Shown here in pieces: positions 14,708-22,877 of a stretch of 64,000 bases of DNA (its first letter is position 1; the number at the start of each line of letters is the position of its first letter). Made by a program: the position numbers and the translations under genes. The stretch is taken from positions 1-64,000 of the forward strand of contig NZ_JADWPD010000004.1 in assembly GCF_017308975.1 (NCBI RefSeq), read 5' to 3'. The notes under the pieces are model-generated. The model was not told the DNA's origin, did no database searches, and saw only the letters and a program-made list of their open reading frames with translations. Source of the stretch: Amycolatopsis sp. MtRt-6 (lineage in GTDB: Bacteria > Actinomycetota > Actinomycetes > Mycobacteriales > Pseudonocardiaceae).

Positions 14708-16297
14708 ATGGCAGCCGACCCGGCCCGCAAACTGCGGCGCTACCAGCAGATGCGCGACTTCGACCGGACCGCGGAGCCGGCCGGCGGCGCCGCGGGCGGG
14801 CCGGACGGCCACCGGTTCGTGGTGCAGCGGCACCGCGCCCGCCGGCTGCACTACGACTTCCGCCTCGAGCTCGACGGCGTGCTGGTCAGCTGGGCGGTGC
14901 CGAAGGGGCCCACGCTGGACCCGAAGGCCCGCCGGCTGGCCGTGCACGTCGAAGATCACCCGATCGAGTACGCCTCCTTCGAGGGCGTCATCCCGCGTGG
15001 CGAGTACGGCGGCGGGGACGTCATCGTCTGGGACCGCGGCGTGTGGCGGCCGGTCGAAGCCGACCCGGCGGCGGCGATCGAAGCCGGGACACTGCACTTC
15101 GACCTCGAAGGCGAGAAGCTGGCCGGCCGGTTCGTGCTCGTCCGGAGCGGCCGGAGCGGTCGCGGCGAGAAGGACCAGTGGTTCCTCCTGCACAAACAGG
15201 ACGAACACGCGCAGCCGGGCTGGGACGCCGAAGACCACCCGCGTTCGGTGAAGAGCGGCCGCACCAACGACGAGGTCAAGGCCGCTCCCGACGCCCTGTG
15301 GCACGGCGACCGGCCCGCCGCGGAGGCGGAGGAGTCCGTGGGCGGCCGGCAGCCCCCGACCGACGACGAACTGGCCGCCCTCGACGCCCTGGGCGCCAAG
15401 GGCCGATGGTCGGTGGCAGGCCGCGAACTGGCCCTGACGAACCTGGACAAGGTGCTCTTCCCGGCGGCGAGCGGCGGCAAGCCCGTCACCAAGCGGGATC
15501 TGATCCGCTACTACGTCACCGTCGGACCGGCCATGCTGCCGTACCTGGCCGGCCGCCCGCTCAACACCCACCGGTTCCCGCAGGGGGTCACCGAGCCCGG
15601 GTTCTGGCAGAAGGAGGTCCCGCGGCACGCGCCGGACTGGCTGACCACCTGGCACAACGAACGCGCCGGGGAGGGGGAGAGCCGGCGGTACGTCGTCGCC
15701 GACAGCGTCGCCACGCTGGCGTGGCTGGCGAACTACGGCGCGCTGGAGTTGCACGCCTGGACCTCCCGCGCCGCCGACGTCGACCGGCCGACGTGGGTGC
15801 TGTTCGACATCGACCCCGGCCCGGAGACGACCTTCGAGGAGGTCCTGGACCTGGCCAGGCTGCACCGCACCGCGCTCGAGCACTTCGGCCTGACCGGCCG
15901 GCCCAAGGTGACCGGGCAGCGCGGGATCCAGGTGTGGGTGCCGATCGCCCCGCACTGCACCTTCGAGCAGACCCGCACGTGGGCGGAGACGGTGTCCAAG
16001 ACGATCGGGCGGGTGCTGCCCGACCTGGTCAGCTGGGCCTGGACGAAGGACAAGCGCCGCGGCCGGGCCCGGCTCGACTACACGCAGAACGTGCTGAACA
16101 AGACCCTCGTCGCGCCCTACAGCGTCCGTCCCCGGCCGGGCGCGCCGGTTTCGGTGCCGCTGGAGTGGGAGGAGCTGGACGACCCGGAACTCGCGCCGGA
16201 CCGGTGGACGGTCCGGGACGTGCCGGGCCGCCTGGCCGAGCGCGGCGACCCGTTTTCGGTGCTGCTGGGCCTGGAGCAGAAACTGCCGGGCCTGTAG
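14708..16297 (+). CDS. ligD: LigD-type phosphoesterase-polymerase, no ligase domain
   Basis: This 529-residue protein joins an N-terminal 3'-phosphoesterase domain (about residues 35-190: RHRARRLHYDFRLELDG, HPIEYASFEGVIPRGEYGGG) to an AEP-type primase-polymerase domain (about 250-525) with the catalytic pair Asp367/Asp369 in FDIDPGPE. The ATP-dependent ligase domain of full LigD is absent. It should trim and fill ends during non-homologous end joining and needs a separate ligase and Ku, neither of which is in this window. A second polymerase-only paralogue lies at 21819. It follows the hemerythrin operon closely and may be stress-induced. Confidence 0.88.
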   Translation: MAADPARKLRRYQQMRDFDRTAEPAGGAAGGPDGHRFVVQRHRARRLHYDFRLELDGVLVSWAVPKGPTLDPKARRLAVHVEDHPIEYASFEGVIPRGEYGGGDVIVWDRGVWRPVEADPAAAIEAGTLHFDLEGEKLAGRFVLVRSGRSGRGEKDQWFLLHKQDEHAQPGWDAEDHPRSVKSGRTNDEVKAAPDALWHGDRPAAEAEESVGGRQPPTDDELAALDALGAKGRWSVAGRELALTNLDKVLFPAASGGKPVTKRDLIRYYVTVGPAMLPYLAGRPLNTHRFPQGVTEPGFWQKEVPRHAPDWLTTWHNERAGEGESRRYVVADSVATLAWLANYGALELHAWTSRAADVDRPTWVLFDIDPGPETTFEEVLDLARLHRTALEHFGLTGRPKVTGQRGIQVWVPIAPHCTFEQTRTWAETVSKTIGRVLPDLVSWAWTKDKRRGRARLDYTQNVLNKTLVAPYSVRPRPGAPVSVPLEWEELDDPELAPDRWTVRDVPGRLAERGDPFSVLLGLEQKLPGL

Positions 16298-16301
16298 GCC
16301 C

Positions 16302-17240
16302 TCAGGCTTGGACGGTTTCCAGCTCCTGCGGCTGCAGCCGGTCGAGTTCCGCGCGGGACAGGTGCGGGCGCCCGCCCGCGTGCCCGGTCGTCGCCGCGGC
16401 GGCCGCGACGGCCAGGCTCGCCGCCGTCTCCAGCGGACGACGGCGGGTCAGCGCGGCGGTCAGGGTGGCGACGAGTGCGTCGCCGGCGCCGGTCGGGTCG
16501 ACGACGGGGGTTTCGACGTCCGGCACGAACCAGGTGCCCTCCGGCCCGGCGAACAGGTTGCCCTGCCCGGAAACCTCGAGCACGACCAGGGACGGCCCGC
16601 GCCGCCGGAGTTCCGCCGCGGCCCGGGCGGCCGCGGCGACGTCGTCGACCGGCTTTCCGGTGAGCAGCTCGGCTTCGTGGCCGTCGGCGCGCACGACGTC
16701 GGCGAGGGCGAGCAGATCCGCCGTCAGTGCGTCGTCCTGCGGTGCCCCGTCGAGCACGACCCGGGTGCCCGCGGTGTGCGCCAGCCGGGCGGCCAGCAGG
16801 GCCACCGGCGCGGGCTGCTGCAGCTGCACGATGAGGGACGCGGCGGCCGAGATCGGCGCGGACGCGGCGAAGACGTCGTTCTCGGTGAGCAGCGTCCCGT
16901 CCGGGACGTGCTCCAGGTAGCGGCGCCGGCCGTGGTCGTCGACGACGTCGACGAGCAGCGCGGTTTCGGTGCCCGCCCGGCGGACGACGTGGGAGGTCCC
17001 GATCCGGTCGGCCCGGGCCTGTGCGAGCAGCGTGTCCCCGGTGCGGTCCCGGCCGACGACCCCGACGAGGGACACCGAGACGCCGAGCTGGCCCAGCGCC
17101 ACGGCCTGGTTGGCGCCCTTCCCGCCGAGCAGCTCCTGCCGGTGCCGGACCGGGGCCGAGGAGTCCGCCTCGGGCGCGTCCGGCACCTCGATCACCAGGT
17201 CGCGGGCGATCTGCCCGGCGACGACGACTTCGCTGAACAT
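16302..17240 (-). CDS. PfkB-family carbohydrate kinase (ribokinase-like)
   Basis: This 312-residue enzyme has both PfkB signatures: the N-terminal GGKGANQAVALGQLG region and the C-terminal DPTGAGDALVATLTAAL, whose Asp is the catalytic base. It phosphorylates a sugar or nucleoside. The N-terminal RHRQELLGGKGANQAVAL pattern resembles ribokinases, but the substrate is not certain. I chose the ATG at 17240 because a 7-codon upstream ORF with a perfect ribosome-binding site ends exactly on it (TGATG), implying translational coupling. Alternatively a GTG at 17252 could extend the frame by four codons. Confidence 0.82.
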   Translation of the reverse strand: MFSEVVVAGQIARDLVIEVPDAPEADSSAPVRHRQELLGGKGANQAVALGQLGVSVSLVGVVGRDRTGDTLLAQARADRIGTSHVVRRAGTETALLVDVVDDHGRRRYLEHVPDGTLLTENDVFAASAPISAAASLIVQLQQPAPVALLAARLAHTAGTRVVLDGAPQDDALTADLLALADVVRADGHEAELLTGKPVDDVAAAARAAAELRRRGPSLVVLEVSGQGNLFAGPEGTWFVPDVETPVVDPTGAGDALVATLTAALTRRRPLETAASLAVAAAAATTGHAGGRPHLSRAELDRLQPQELETVQA

Positions 17241-17263
17241 CACCGGTACCACCGGTCGGTCAT
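17240..17263 (-). CDS. Seven-residue leader peptide upstream of the PfkB kinase
   Basis: The ATG at 17263 has GAGGAGG about five bases upstream and encodes MTDRWYR followed by TGA, whose A is the first base of the kinase ATG. The kinase itself has no ribosome-binding site. On the same strand upstream, GTTT and GGGTAG are spaced by 17 bases, a possible stress-sigma promoter. Translation through the leader could control kinase expression. Confidence 0.45.
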   Translation of the reverse strand: MTDRWYR

Positions 17264-17473
17264 GGCGCCTCCTCGGATCACCGACCGGCTACCCCACGCG
17301 CACCACGGGGTAAACCGCTCGTTCGGGTCGGCTGCCACCGGGTGATCCCGTTGCGCCGGATGGCGGCGCCGCTTCGGCCTTCCGCGTGGCCGGCCCCACA
17401 AACCCCGGCGCCGCCGCAAGCGGAGCACCGCGAGGTGCGGTAAATCAAGAGAACCAAGACCGGTGGAGGTTCG

Positions 17474-18250
17474 GTGACCGAGACACTCATGAACGCGGCG
17501 GACCGCTGGAGACCGCTGGCCGAGTTGCTGCAGGCCCTGCTCGAGCGGATCTCGGGGGAACTGCCCGGCTGGCTCGGCGCGGGCCTGACCGTCAGCCGCG
17601 GCGACCGCCCGCTGCGGGTGCTGGCCACCGCGGGCGTCGCCGAGCACGTGATCCCGGCCCAGCTGGCGCACGGCGGGCCGGTCCCCGTCGCCGACGCCAC
17701 CGGCGAGCCGGTCACCACGGACCACCTCTTCGGCGACGAGCGCTGGCCGGACCTGACCCGCGAGACCGTGTTCGACGGCGGCCCGGCGGTCGCCGCGATC
17801 CGCGGCGCGGCCGCACTCCCCGGGTTCTGGGACGAGGACGGCGCGTTCGTGCTCTCGGTCACGCTCGACCGGTCGCCCGGCGACGCCACCCTGGCCGTCC
17901 TGCGGCGCTACGCGAAACTCACCGAGATGACGCTCGTGGTCGCCGAGACCGCCACCGCGGGCGACCCCGACCAGATGCTCGACCTGCTGGCCTCCCGCGC
18001 CGCCATCGAGCAGGCGAAGGGCGCGATCATGGCGGTCCGGCGATGCCCGCCGGAGGAGGCCTGGCAGACCCTGCGCCGGGCCAGCCAGGAGTTCAACGTC
18101 AAGGTCCGCGAGCTGGCCGTCGCCCTCGTCGAGCACCTCGGCGGCCGGACGGCGGTCCCGCCGGACGGCGCCCGGGAGATCCGGCCCGGCGCCGCGGCCC
18201 GCCACGCCGCCGAACGGCTCTGGTCGGCCTTCACGACTGCCTCGCCGTGA
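17474..18250 (+). CDS. GAF-like ANTAR regulator
   Basis: This 258-residue protein has an N-terminal GAF-like sensor region (about residues 20-165) and an ANTAR RNA-binding domain (about 175-230: AAIEQAKGAIMAVRRCPPEEAW, then NVKVRELAVALVEHL). ANTAR proteins bind paired hairpins in nascent mRNA and cause antitermination. It starts with GTG at 17474 after GGTGGAGG. The ligand of the sensor is unknown. The gene heads a cluster of similar stress-signalling genes and is followed by a SigB-type promoter and a STAS gene. Confidence 0.85.
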   Translation: MTETLMNAADRWRPLAELLQALLERISGELPGWLGAGLTVSRGDRPLRVLATAGVAEHVIPAQLAHGGPVPVADATGEPVTTDHLFGDERWPDLTRETVFDGGPAVAAIRGAAALPGFWDEDGAFVLSVTLDRSPGDATLAVLRRYAKLTEMTLVVAETATAGDPDQMLDLLASRAAIEQAKGAIMAVRRCPPEEAWQTLRRASQEFNVKVRELAVALVEHLGGRTAVPPDGAREIRPGAAARHAAERLWSAFTTASP

Positions 18251-18258
18251 AGGGGAGC

Positions 18259-18283
18259 GTTTCCGGATCGGGCGTTTGGGTAT
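18259..18283 (+). promoter_or_regulatory. SigB/SigF-type promoter of the STAS gene
   Basis: GTTT (18259-18262), a 15-base spacer and GGGTAT (18278-18283) match the stress-sigma consensus GTTT-N15-17-GGGTAT exactly. It lies 70 bases upstream of the anti-anti-sigma gene, so that gene is probably part of the general stress regulon. Confidence 0.6.
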
Positions 18284-18352
18284 CAAGAACCCGTCCTTGA
18301 TCACGTCACTGCGTCGCCGGCCCCGGCCGGCGCGGAAGGCCAACCGAATCCC

Positions 18353-18748
18353 GTGTCCCCTGCCTTTCCGGTCCCCACCCGGTCCGCGCCCCTGGTGGCG
18401 CGCCGGACGGAGTACCGCCCCGGTTTCCTGGTGCTGACGTTCGCCGGCGAAATCGACGCGCTGACCCTGCCGATCCTCGAGCGCGAGCTGGGCTCGGCCC
18501 CACCGGGAACGACCGTCGTGGACCTCACGCAGGTGGCGTTCGTCGGCCTGGCCGGCGCCCGCGCGCTGGCGGCGGCCGCCGACCGGGCCGGTGCCGAGGG
18601 GCGGCGGTTCGGGGTGGTGGCGAACAGCCGGACCCTCGCGCGGCTGTTCCGGATCACCGGGCTGGCGGCGGTGGTGCCGATGTTCGCGTCGCTGTCGGAC
18701 GCGCTGCGGGAGCTGCTGGCGCCGGACGTGCACGACACCGCCTGCTGA
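18353..18748 (+). CDS. STAS-domain anti-anti-sigma factor-like protein
   Basis: This 131-residue single STAS domain has the strand FLVLTFAGEIDALTLPILE, the loop VVDLTQVAFVGLAGARAL and the C-terminal helix region LARLFRITGLAAVVPMFASL. In SpoIIAA the loop reads DSSG with a phosphorylated serine; here it reads GLAG, so the usual phosphorylation site is missing. It may still bind an anti-sigma factor constitutively. It starts with GTG at 18353. A good SigB-type promoter lies 70 bases upstream. Confidence 0.8.
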   Translation: MSPAFPVPTRSAPLVARRTEYRPGFLVLTFAGEIDALTLPILERELGSAPPGTTVVDLTQVAFVGLAGARALAAAADRAGAEGRRFGVVANSRTLARLFRITGLAAVVPMFASLSDALRELLAPDVHDTAC

Positions 18749-18817
18749 ACGTTCTTCGGCGGGTGGGCAGCCGGGACCGGCGGCCGCCGAGGCGGGCGGA
18801 CCTCGAGGTGCCGCTCT

Positions 18818-20215
18818 TCACCGCGCGGTCCAGCGGGCGACCAGCACGCCGGCGTCCTGCCGGAACCCGCCGCCACCATGGGCGAGGACGGCCCGGGTGA
18901 GCCGGCGGGCGATCTCCGGGGGCAGTTCGCCCGCGTCCCGGCCGAGCTGCTCGGTGATCCGGGCGCGGCCGAACGGCTCCCCGGCGGCGTCGGGGGTTTC
19001 GGTCACGCCCCGGGAGCAGAACGTGAGCAGGTCGCCGGGTTCGAGCCGGAGCCGCGTGGGCGGGTGCGGCGCGCCGAACCGCGTGGCGGTCGGCTCGGCC
19101 ACGGGGACCACCTCGCCGTCGCGGACGACCAAGGGGGCGGGCTGCCCCGCTCCGAGCAGGCGCAGGACGCCGGTGCCGAGGTCCAGCTCGGCGAGGACGC
19201 CACCGACGGCCGGGGCGTCCGGGATACCGTCGAGCTCGGCGCCGACCGCGGCGAACTGCTCGCCGAGGGAAGCGCCGGCGTGCCGGGCCGCGCGGTAGGC
19301 GGCGAGGGCGGTCAGGACGGCGGTGTTCGCGCCGCGGGTGCGGGCGCCGGCGTCGAACATCGCCAGCTGGGCCCGCTCTTCCGAGAGCGCGTAGTCGAAA
19401 ACCGTGCCGCAGAGGTCGTACACCGGCTGGACGCTCACCCCCACGACGACGCTTTCGGTGGCGCCGGTGAGCGGCGGCAGGCTCTGCCACAGCAGCTCGG
19501 CGGCGGACTCGCGGCGCCGGTGGCGGCGACGGCGGTCCAGCCCGTCGCCGTACTGGGTCGTGACGGTGACGAGGTGGCCGAGCAGCGCGGCCAGCCACCG
19601 GCACTGCTCCCGCAACGCCGGGTCGTCCGGGTCGGCCCCGCCGGCCGGGACGATCTCCAGCACGCCCAGCCGTTCGACGCCGTCGAGCAGCACCGTCCAC
19701 AATGTACCGTCCCGGGTGACCGTGCCGGCGCGGCGGAAGACGTCGCCGCCGACGGTGGTCTCGATGTCGAGACCGGCGGCGTCCGGCCGCAGCGGCACGA
19801 GCGTGCGCTGGTCGTAGTCGGCCAGGTAGACGCCGATCTTCAGGTCGAGCGCGCGGCCCGCTTCGGCGACGACGGCAGGCAGCCGTTCCGGCGGCGCGCG
19901 GTGGGCGCCTTCGAGCAGGTCGACCAGGGCCTTCAGCGGACCGTGCAACGGCTTCGCGTCCTGGACGGTGTGGCTGTAGGGCGCGCGGGCCGGGCCGGTC
20001 ACCTCGTCGAGCCGCTCGTTGACGGCGTGGGCGAGCATGTCGCGGTCGACACGGGGCAGCACGACCAGCCCGTTCAGGTAGGCGTCCAGCTCCAGCAGGC
20101 TCAGGCTGCCGCCGAGCGCGAAGTACCGCATCCACAGCTCTTCCAGCGTCAGTTCGCTCCGGGCGAAGCAGGCGGCGAGCAGCCGGCGCTGTTCCTCCTC
20201 GGGCAGGAAACGCAT
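18818..20215 (-). CDS. SpoIIE-type PP2C phosphatase, probably degenerate
   Basis: This 465-residue protein has an N-terminal helical region, a GAF-like middle (about residues 110-220) and a C-terminal PP2C/SpoIIE domain (about 250-465: AELDLGTGVLRLLGAGQPAP, then EPGDLLTFCSRGVTETPDA). In active members the last motif reads YTDG with a metal-binding aspartate; here it is FCSRG. The GHG of the other metal motif is also lost (FDAGARTRG). Activity is therefore doubtful. The gene follows the ANTAR gene at 20220-20957 by four bases and is co-transcribed with it. Confidence 0.8.
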   Translation of the reverse strand: MRFLPEEEQRRLLAACFARSELTLEELWMRYFALGGSLSLLELDAYLNGLVVLPRVDRDMLAHAVNERLDEVTGPARAPYSHTVQDAKPLHGPLKALVDLLEGAHRAPPERLPAVVAEAGRALDLKIGVYLADYDQRTLVPLRPDAAGLDIETTVGGDVFRRAGTVTRDGTLWTVLLDGVERLGVLEIVPAGGADPDDPALREQCRWLAALLGHLVTVTTQYGDGLDRRRRHRRRESAAELLWQSLPPLTGATESVVVGVSVQPVYDLCGTVFDYALSEERAQLAMFDAGARTRGANTAVLTALAAYRAARHAGASLGEQFAAVGAELDGIPDAPAVGGVLAELDLGTGVLRLLGAGQPAPLVVRDGEVVPVAEPTATRFGAPHPPTRLRLEPGDLLTFCSRGVTETPDAAGEPFGRARITEQLGRDAGELPPEIARRLTRAVLAHGGGGFRQDAGVLVARWTAR

Positions 20216-20219
20216 GCGC

Positions 20220-20957
20220 TCACCCTTCCCGCGGCTCGGGGCCGACGAGCCGGGCGGCGGTTTCGGCCGGACTGGTCCCGTGGCCGCGGGCCAGCGAGAG
20301 CAGACGGTCGAAGGCGGCGTCCTCGCCGAGGCCGTCCCGGCCCATGAGGAAGCCCTTCGCCAGGGTGATCAGGTCCCGGTCGCGGAGGGTGAGCTTGAAC
20401 TGGTCGCTGAACCGGCTGGCCCGTTCGTAGGCGCGGGCGTTGGCGACGAGCACGGCGGCGCGCTCGGCGAACGTCGCCAGTGCCCGCTCGTCGGCGGGCC
20501 CGAAGGCGCCCGGAGTGGTCGCGTAGATCTTGATGGCGCCGTGGCAGCCGTCTTCGGTGACCATCGGCGCGGTGACGGCCGATCGCAGCCCCGACCCGGC
20601 GACCGCGGCACACCACCGTCGCCACCGTCGCTCCGTGGCGACGTCGTCGATCCGCTGCGGCGAGCACCCGGCCAGGGCGGTCATGCAGGGACCGTCGTCC
20701 AGCTCGTACTGCAGGGCGTCCGCTTCGCGCACCAGCGGGGCCGACGCGGTGGAGGTGACGAACCCGCCGTCGGCGTCGACGAGCGTCACCCCCACGCCGT
20801 CCGCCGCGGTGATCGTCGCGCTCGCCAGCGAAACGATCAGCTCCAGCACCGAATCCACGGATTCCCGCGACAGCAGCAGCCCGGACATCCGGGCGGCGAC
20901 CGCGGCCAGCTCACCGTCCAGCGGCAGCTCGCCCGGCGAGGCCTGTTCCGACGACAT
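20220..20957 (-). CDS. GAF-ANTAR regulator
   Basis: This 245-residue cytoplasmic regulator has a GAF domain (about residues 30-175: LQYELDDGPCMTALAG, SAVTAPMVTEDGCHGAIKIYA) and a C-terminal ANTAR-like region (about 185-235: DLITLAKGFLMGRDGLGEDAAF). The GAF motif GDGPCMTA-like sequence is shared with the neighbour at 21063, showing common ancestry. The ANTAR part has diverged (TLAKGFLMGR in place of QAKGMLMA). It is the first gene of the operon with the SpoIIE-type protein and is divergent from the gene at 21063. Confidence 0.83.
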   Translation of the reverse strand: MSSEQASPGELPLDGELAAVAARMSGLLLSRESVDSVLELIVSLASATITAADGVGVTLVDADGGFVTSTASAPLVREADALQYELDDGPCMTALAGCSPQRIDDVATERRWRRWCAAVAGSGLRSAVTAPMVTEDGCHGAIKIYATTPGAFGPADERALATFAERAAVLVANARAYERASRFSDQFKLTLRDRDLITLAKGFLMGRDGLGEDAAFDRLLSLARGHGTSPAETAARLVGPEPREG

Positions 20958-21062
20958 GGCCGCCGGTTACCAACCCGCCGCCCCCGGCAAACGTCGGCGG
21001 ACATGGATCGGCGGCGGAGTGGGTACCCGAGGGCACTTCGCGCCCGAGCGGGAGGAGCAGAC

Positions 21063-21809
21063 ATGGAACGGCCGGACCCCATCGCCCCGGCGTCACCGCT
21101 GTTCGACGAGGTCACCGGGGCGCTGGAAACCCTCGCGGCGGTCCTGCGGGAGGAGGACGACTTCCGGATCCTGCTGCAGCACGTGTGCCTGCAGGTGCGG
21201 CACGCCGTCCCGGGGGTCGACGAGGCTTCCGTCACGCTGGTGACCGGGGAGGTGCCGCACACGGCGACCGCGACGAGCGCCGGGGTGGGCGAGCTCGACG
21301 GCGAGCAGTACCGGATCGGCGACGGCCCCTGTCTCGAGGCGATGCGCGGCGGCAAGATCGTCCGGACCACGATGGCCGACGCGCTCGAGCGCTGGCCGGG
21401 CTTCGCCGGCGCGGCGCGGGAGGCGGGCTTCGGGAGCTTCCTCGCCGCCCCGCTGGTCGCCGACGAGCAGTTCTCCGGCGCGGTCAACTGCTACGGACGG
21501 CAGGACGACGGCTTCGAGGAGGTCGAAGCTCAGCTGCTGGAGCTCTACACGGCCGCGGTGGAGGCGATCCTCCGCGTGTACCACCGGTACCTGCGGGCCC
21601 GGGAAACGGCCGAGCACCTGCGGACCGCGCTGACCTCGCGCGCGGTCATCGACCAGGCCAAGGGCATGCTGATGGCGATCCGCCAGGTCGACGCCGACGA
21701 CGCCTTCGCCCTGCTGGTGGAGCAGTCGCAGCGGGAGAACGTCAAGCTGCGCGAGGTCGCCGAGCGGTTCGTCGCGCGGGTGGTCTCCGGGCACGTCCGG
21801 CCGCGGTAA
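21063..21809 (+). CDS. GAF-ANTAR regulator
   Basis: This 248-residue protein has an N-terminal GAF domain (about residues 25-165: YRIGDGPCLEAMRGGKIV, GSFLAAPLVADEQFSGAVN) and a well-preserved ANTAR domain (about 190-240: AVIDQAKGMLMAIRQVDADDAF, ENVKLREVAERFV). It should act as a transcription antiterminator responding to a ligand or redox signal. GGAGGAG precedes the ATG. It is followed 9 bases later by the LigD-type polymerase gene, probably in the same transcript, linking stress sensing to DNA repair. Confidence 0.87.
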   Translation: MERPDPIAPASPLFDEVTGALETLAAVLREEDDFRILLQHVCLQVRHAVPGVDEASVTLVTGEVPHTATATSAGVGELDGEQYRIGDGPCLEAMRGGKIVRTTMADALERWPGFAGAAREAGFGSFLAAPLVADEQFSGAVNCYGRQDDGFEEVEAQLLELYTAAVEAILRVYHRYLRARETAEHLRTALTSRAVIDQAKGMLMAIRQVDADDAFALLVEQSQRENVKLREVAERFVARVVSGHVRPR

Positions 21810-21818
21810 CGTGGAGCC

Positions 21819-22739
21819 GTGGCGGGGAGCCGGATCACGGTGCGGGTCGGCGAGCGGCAGCTGACGCTCTCGAACCTCGAGAAGGTGCTCTACCCGCGGC
21901 ACGGCTTCACCAAGGGCGAGGTGCTCGACTACTACACGCGGATCGCGCCGGTGCTGCTGCCGCACGTCCGCGACCGGGCGATGACGTTCGTGCGCTTCCC
22001 CGACGGTGTCGCCGGCGGCTCGTTCTTCGAGAAGGACGTCTCCCGGCACGCCCCGGACTGGGTCCCCACCGCGCGCCTGGCCGTCGGCGGCCGGCGCAAG
22101 GACCCCGAGCTCGTCGCGTACCCGCTGATCAACGACCTGCCCGAGCTCGTGTGGGCGGCCAACCTCGCCGCCCTCGAACTGCACGTCCACCAGTGGACCG
22201 TCGGACCCGGCGACGAGCGCGGCACCCCGGACCGGCTGGTGTTCGACCTCGACCCCGGTCCCGGCACGACGGTGGTCGACTGCTGCCGGGTCGCCGAACG
22301 GCTGTACGACGTCCTGGTCGAGGACGGGCTCACCCCGGTGGCGAAGACCAGCGGTTCGAAGGGCATGCAGCTCTACGCGGGCGTCGTGACCACGGATGGC
22401 GGCGAGCCGTCGAGGTACGCGAAAGCGCTGGCCGAGCGGCTCGCCGCCGAGACGCCGGACCTCGTCGTGGCGCGGATGACGAAGGACCTGCGGCCGGGCA
22501 AGGTCTTCATCGACTGGAGCCAGAACAACCCGTTCAAGACCACCGTGGCGCCGTACTCGCTGCGCGGGCGCGACGAACCGACGGTGTCGGCCCCGGTCAC
22601 GTGGGACGAGGTCCGCGCGTGCCGGCACGTCACGCACCTGAGGTTCACCGCGGACGACGTCCTGGCGCGTGTCGACGACCTCGGAGACCTTTTCGCCGAT
22701 CTGGAGCGCACCCGGGTGCCGATTCCTACCTTCGGCTGA
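21819..22739 (+). CDS. LigD-type primase-polymerase, stand-alone
   Basis: This 306-residue protein is a single LigD polymerase domain: LTLSNLEKVLYPRHGFTKGE at the N-terminus, SFFEKDVSRHAPDWV, the catalytic pair Asp143/Asp145 in FDLDPGPG and DWSQNNPFKTTVAPYSLR. Such stand-alone polymerases fill gaps, often with ribonucleotides, in end joining. It starts with GTG at 21819, nine bases after the ANTAR gene. It is shorter than the paralogue at 14708, which carries an extra phosphoesterase domain. Confidence 0.88.
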   Translation: MAGSRITVRVGERQLTLSNLEKVLYPRHGFTKGEVLDYYTRIAPVLLPHVRDRAMTFVRFPDGVAGGSFFEKDVSRHAPDWVPTARLAVGGRRKDPELVAYPLINDLPELVWAANLAALELHVHQWTVGPGDERGTPDRLVFDLDPGPGTTVVDCCRVAERLYDVLVEDGLTPVAKTSGSKGMQLYAGVVTTDGGEPSRYAKALAERLAAETPDLVVARMTKDLRPGKVFIDWSQNNPFKTTVAPYSLRGRDEPTVSAPVTWDEVRACRHVTHLRFTADDVLARVDDLGDLFADLERTRVPIPTFG

Positions 22740-22877
22740 ACTTCGGTCGCGGAAATTCCCGGACGTGTGCTCGTGTCGGTTTTCCGGAAATTGCCGAAAA
22801 CTGCGTCACCTGCGGATTTGATCGTCCACAGTGGATCGCTGCACGTGCAGACGAGCGTGTCGCTGCACGACGCGGAG

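Noticed and set aside
21021..21026. GGGTAC before the GAF-ANTAR gene as a SigB-type promoter
   Set aside because: The best upstream GNNT is only 12 bases away, outside the accepted spacing.
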